NCBI RefSeq assembly: GCF_030272615.1
Contig: NC_081406.1
Coordinates: 403,014,939-403,078,938 of the forward strand
Reading direction: 5' to 3'
DNA from: Cryptomeria japonica
Taxonomy: Eukaryota > Streptophyta > Pinopsida > Cupressales > Cupressaceae
Length of the DNA stretch: 64,000 nucleotides
Below are positions 60,101 to 64,000 of the stretch, piece after piece. The notes beneath the pieces are model-generated. The model did not search any database. It had not been told where the DNA came from and saw nothing but the letters and a program-made list of their open reading frames with translations. Within the stretch, counting starts at the first letter, position 1. Each line of letters opens with the position of its first letter. A program made the position numbers and the translations under genes.

Positions 60101-60695
60101 CCCTAACCTTGACACTTACCCTAACCCAAACCCTACCCATGATGTAAACCCTAATTGCATCCATAATCCTAACTTTGACCCTAACCATAACCCTCAGCCC
60201 AACCATGATATAAACCATAACCCTAACCATAACCCATAACCCTAACCCTAATCAAAATCTTAACCATAACCTTAACCCTCATCCCAACTATGACATAAAA
60301 CCATAACCATAATCGTAATCCTGACCATAACCCTAATCATAGACCTAAACCCTCACAATAATCCCCAACCGTAAACTTAAAACCTAACCTTAACCATAAT
60401 CCCAACCCTCACCATGAGGTAAACTAACCCTAATCATGATGTAGATACTAACCCTAGCCTAAGCCTTTACCCTGACCATGATGTAAATCCTAACCCTAAC
60501 CTTAAATAGTAATCCTAAATCCTAACGCTAACCATTATCCTAGCAGTAATCCTGAATCCTAACCCTAACCATAATTCTAAACCTAAACCAAACCCTAACC
60601 TTGATGTGAACCCTAACCATAGCCCTAACATTGATGTAAACCTTAACGCTAACCATAATACTAACCTTAACCCTAACCCTATCTGTAACCATAAT
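57140..60695. repeat. degenerate telomere-like (CCCTAA/CCCTAAA) array with higher-order repeat
   Basis: About 3.5 kb is dominated by AACCCTAACCCTAA and variants (CCATAA, CCTAAT, CTCTAA), on the CCCTAA-rich strand throughout. Longer marker phrases recur in order: CTTGAATCTATC at about 57950, 58325, 58870 and 59268; TATATACCCCTAACCATAATC or variants at about 58130, 58498, 59070 and 59484; ACCCTACCCCAAA-type near 58086, 59020 and 59440. The usual spacing is about 370-415 bp, with one larger interval, so a higher-order unit exists. A downstream part with CCATGATGTAAACCCTAA differs. Confidence 0.9.
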
Positions 60696-61239
60696 ACTGA
60701 CCATTAAATAATGTTTTATACTATCATTAAATAAAGTCTAATATATATCTTACATTTTAGTATATGCTTGATCTTGCAACACATACATTTATTAAAAATG
60801 ATCTAAATGGATATATTTTTTATATCTCTACATAATAATATAATACTATAACATAACTCAATTCAAGAAAAATATATTATATAGAAATATATTGCATTTG
60901 CATTTATTTTATGTTTTCTATATCACGTCGATATATACCTTAAATTTTAATTTAATCTATATAAAATATAATGAGAAATATCCTTTGGAAACACCTATTT
61001 TCCAATATAAATTTTATCTTTATCAAATCTCTTTACTTAATTGATCACTCACATACAATTAATAATAAATGATCAAGAAATCATATTACCACGAAACTTA
61101 CCTTAAAATTCATTTACGACAAACCTAAATTTACGACAAAACTTAACTATTAAGTAAAAATTATAAAACCCACAAAATTGTCAACATTTAGAAAAAATAA
61201 AATAATAATATTGACAAGAAAAACGCCAAAATAATTAAA
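60696..61239. other. AT-rich stretch between telomere-like array and host gene
   Basis: No ORF. Probable distal promoter region of the gene that follows; no specific element is identified. Confidence 0.4.
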
Positions 61240-61838
61240 TTAAAACTATACTGCAAAGCGGTGTAAGACGAGCGTGCCACGATTGAGAGGAGTCGCAGTG
61301 GTGGCATCTCATGCAATCACCAACGTTATCAACTTACAATCCTCATTTCGGCTCCATCACCAGTTGCAATGGCGAACTCGTTTTTATCATTATTATTATT
61401 AATTTCTGATTATCTTCTCATAATTTTCATCTGTTTTTTGCAACGTTCAGTGGAAGATTTGTGCAAACTTAAAGCTTGACAGTCGTGGTTTGCATATAAA
61501 TAATTTCGTGTACGTTATCCTTCACATACGTTTTTGTGATTTGTTTATTAATGTCCAGTGGACTTTATCTTCATCTAAAGATGGGAGCTGTATTGTGTTA
61601 AGATAAGAAAGTAGCTGATTTTCTACATTGCTTAGCTCGTTTGTATTTTGTTGCAGGCTGCTGTTTGATTCGTATTCAGTTATGATTTGAACTCTTCTGA
61701 AAACAGATGATTAAGATGGAGTCAGTATTTTATCTTTATAAATGGGCTCTCATAGTTGGTGGAATTTCTGTTGCAGTCGCTCTGACACTCTCATTCCTCT
61801 TAATTCTTCAACACCTAAGAGCCTACAATAATCCTGCG
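61240..61838 (+). CDS. LAZ1 / TMEM184 / DUF300 family membrane protein, 5' exon(s)
   Basis: A coding exon starts at ATG 61707 (or the in-frame ATG 61716) and runs 44 codons to 61838. It encodes a short N-terminus, one hydrophobic helix (residues about 12-33), and then LLILQHLRAYNNPA. In LAZ1/TMEM184 (DUF300, OST-alpha-like) proteins this sits at the end of the first membrane span and is followed by E-Q-K-W/F-L. A GT donor at 61839 leaves the exon in phase 0. An acceptor TTTTGTTGCAG at 61646-61656 suggests a 5'-UTR intron, with the UTR exon in 61240-61480. These proteins are multi-pass endomembrane/tonoplast proteins; Arabidopsis LAZ1 affects cell death and brassinosteroid signalling. The remaining exons lie beyond the window or in the unread 3' part. 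No defects are seen. The UTR start is approximate. Confidence 0.6.
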
Positions 61839-63462
61839 GTTCGTTTTTGATTCTATCGATTCTGTTTCTATTTTTTCATCTGAGGGCAATTTTAAACAGC
61901 TTTCCACTTAAGTATTTCCACATCTTATGCTATTACATCTGCTCGTAGGAATGTAGAAATCATATTTTCACATTGATAAATATCATATCGTTTGATCTTT
62001 TGTTTGTCCTCACAACCAGATAGTAGAAAGTAGGTTTGCCCACTAGGAGGTGACAGGTTAATAGAAAATTAACAGGGTTAGTTTTCAAACCAGAAGTTAA
62101 ATTTATGGTCAACTACATGGACATGCGCCCTTCTATATAATTTATACAGTATAAAAATTCCTCAAAAGGGGTGACGAGTCGTTGGCTCTAACAATTTTAA
62201 TTGAAACGCTTTTTAGCATTTGATAACTGACTGTATGGATGCTAAATTAATTAACCTGACTTGCTTGCACTCAACTCACAGTATGCTTGAATTGAACTAT
62301 ATTGATAATGTAATGTCCCCCTTTTAGCTTGATTTGAGGTGATCTGTCGTTAGCGCATTTTGTGTGAAGAATTTGGCCTAGGCAATTCCAGTTTCGGACC
62401 AATCGGAGGTGATTTGATAGGTTTCTAGATACAAGTCAGCTGTGGCTCGGTGGCTAAAAATATTTTCCATATTATGGAGACATAAGGGGATATTAATATT
62501 TTATTATAACATTCTTTTATCCCACATTTATGGTGCTTCCGTAATGGTGCCAAAACGGAGTTACAAATGGGAGCTTTAAATGCTGCTTGAGCTGGAGATA
62601 ATCTGTTTTTTTAGGCATTTGAGGACGTACACCCTCTTTTGCAACATTTTCCACGCTTGTGAAAGACCAGGTCTGAGAGATTAAAACAAATTAGCAATGG
62701 TGAGGATTGATGTTTAACAAATTAGCAATGGTGAGGATCGATGGAAGTGGATATTTACAGTTAAGACTGTGAATGCACAGTTAGGGGAAAATCGCAGTAC
62801 ATAAGGCAGGCTGCCACCTTAGTTTTCATTGCTGAAGATTGTTAATGCAGATTGTGTGAAATTCAGGAGGAGTCTTAGCCACGCCAACACTCAGTTTGGA
62901 GGTCGGGTCTCTTAATGAACACACAGAGAGTATCAGCATTTTGGCCGCCTCAGTCCAAACTGCAGCTGCGTGGTTCTTTGGACGGGTTCACTAAAGTTTG
63001 CAGCTGGTTTCTACTGGAGTACGGCAGGGAATGTGGGTTGAATAGCTCCCAGTGAATGAACAGCAAGCAGAACGACCACTCAAGCTGGGATGTGTGGAAA
63101 AGGGAGGGTGGTGGGCACATCAGCAGAATAAGGCTCAGCTAATATTGCAGGTTTTCTGAGTTAATATTTGTGATTGGAATGTCGATTTCTTTTATTGGAG
63201 TAGTAGTTTTAAAAAGATTGTGAACAAACCTTGTGATTGGAAAGTAATATTTTGGAGATTGAACATAAATAAATTATACTGGTTTGGGTTGCAATTACCT
63301 TAGAATTTAATTGTATGAACTCATTGATATAAGTATCCATAAGTTTTGGAATGAAAATTATGCATGCAAACTGTCATAACACCAAACGCACCAGGTTCAA
63401 CTTAACAACAGCGTCATATTAAACTGAAAATAATTCCTCCAAAGCACAAACAGGGCAGTCCC
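61839..63462 (+). other. intron-like sequence of the LAZ1-type gene
   Basis: No following exon with DUF300 motifs (EQKW, MVP-YA) was found, so the first intron probably extends past the window. It contains a 29-30 bp tandem duplicate (about 62683-62742, ACAAATTAGCAATGGTGAGG twice) and a transposon-LTR-like start TGTAATGTCCCCC at about 62309. Confidence 0.4.
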
Positions 63463-63987
63463 TTACAGATAACAAGTTGCACCGCTTAGCTGAGTACAAC
63501 TTGGAAATTTGAAAATTAAATTTTTTTCCACTAGTAACCATTTTGACTGACAAGTATATATACAAATGACACTCGGAATCGAGATATTATGGTTTTGTTC
63601 AAATCCTATTCTTAATAATCTAAGATTGCTAGGAGAAGCAATGCCCCATTTAGCTCTTTGACATTGAGGTTGAAAAAATAAATCCGAAAGTAAATGTTGA
63701 AACAAAGAATTGCCCCGATGTCTCTTAAGTTGGATACTCTCTTTGATGAATGGAGCCACATCTTTAAATAATGAACCCTGATTTTCTCTAAGAGGAAATA
63801 AAACCTGCCACCATTCCCGTAATATATCAGACACCAAAATACGAATTGCTCCTCTAATGTTGGTCCACTGTAGTAGAGAATGCAAATATGCTGGTGTCTG
63901 GAAGTATAATGTTTTGACTGCTTGTGAAGTTGATGGGAATGTTGGAATATAATGCTCCAACAGTTTGATAGAACTTTTAGTTGTCAT
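63463..63987 (-). CDS. hypothetical ORF at right edge, may continue beyond the window
   Basis: 174 codons are open on the minus strand, and the frame stays open to the window edge upstream of the ATG at 63985-63987, so it could be the end of a longer exon. Residues 1-140 look protein-like (REWWQVLFPLRENQGSLF, QHLLSDLFFQPQCQRAKWG, SNLRLLRIGFEQNHN). The last 35 residues are less convincing. I do not recognise a family. It lies within the probable intron of the LAZ1-type gene on the opposite strand, so a transposon or retrocopy origin is possible. Confidence 0.35.
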   Translation of the reverse strand: MTTKSSIKLLEHYIPTFPSTSQAVKTLYFQTPAYLHSLLQWTNIRGAIRILVSDILREWWQVLFPLRENQGSLFKDVAPFIKESIQLKRHRGNSLFQHLLSDLFFQPQCQRAKWGIASPSNLRLLRIGFEQNHNISIPSVICIYTCQSKWLLVEKNLIFKFPSCTQLSGATCYL

Positions 63988-64000
63988 TAGAGTTCGAATA

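Noticed and set aside
59940-60239. Asn/Pro/Leu-rich 99-codon frame
   Set aside because: It is a translation of the telomere-like repeat.
1-64000. CRISPR arrays, riboswitches, operons, bacterial promoters
   Set aside because: Introns, LTR retrotransposons and telomere-like repeats show plant nuclear DNA; no such structures were seen.

Overview
The window looks like nuclear DNA from a seed plant with a large, repeat-rich genome. I infer a conifer or other gymnosperm because of the old, deeply nested LTR retrotransposons, the degenerate telomere-like DNA and the long intron in the one host gene; no species is claimed. There are no bacterial features, no rRNA or tRNA genes and no CRISPR. Almost every coding region is a decayed transposon gene.

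Layout. 1-1145: no gene. 1146-3075: nine-exon pseudogene of a Ptta/En/Spm (CACTA) transposon protein. 4808-18294: Ty3/gypsy retrotransposon of about 13.5 kb. Its terminal repeats are only 56/53 bp, a second RNase H lies before the reverse transcriptase, and a large extra ORF (here ORF-A) follows integrase. 18295-19600: flank and CGATG-rich, CACTA-like debris.

19601-40494 is a nest. The oldest layer is a Ty1/copia element (copia-2: RT at 30216, RNase H at 37914, 3' LTR from 38538). A Sirevirus-like copia element (copia-1, internal region 24333-28844, 3' LTR 28845-30215) sits in its RT. A solo LTR (31080-37908, TSD AGTTC) sits between its RT and RNase H and is itself split by a 5.6-kb minus-strand insertion (31157-36764, TSD GGTTG) carrying ORF-C. 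Another solo LTR (39177-40221, TSD AGTGG) lies in its 3' LTR. The 5' LTR of copia-1 is split by a 4.1-kb TSD-flanked insertion (19625-23710, TSD CTTTG).

40757-43857 is a foldback element with CT-rich left and GA-rich right arms. 44850-46335 (minus) is a plant-mobile-domain pseudogene whose upstream part is separated by a complete 5.8-kb non-autonomous Sirevirus-like element (46616-52435, TSD TAGTT) encoding zinc-knuckle Gag and a second non-pol ORF (ORF-B). 52436-57140 is AT-rich with a duplicated block of about 155 bp. 57140-60695 is degenerate CCCTAA/CCCTAAA DNA with a higher-order repeat. 61240-61838 holds the 5' end of an apparently intact host gene of the LAZ1/TMEM184/DUF300 membrane-protein family. 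An uncharacterised minus-strand ORF lies at the right edge.

The most interesting theme is that three different LTR elements each carry a large ORF that is neither gag nor pol. ORF-A and ORF-C are recognisably homologous, and ORF-B shares the architecture. The gypsy element's unusual domain order and tiny LTRs are the second theme.
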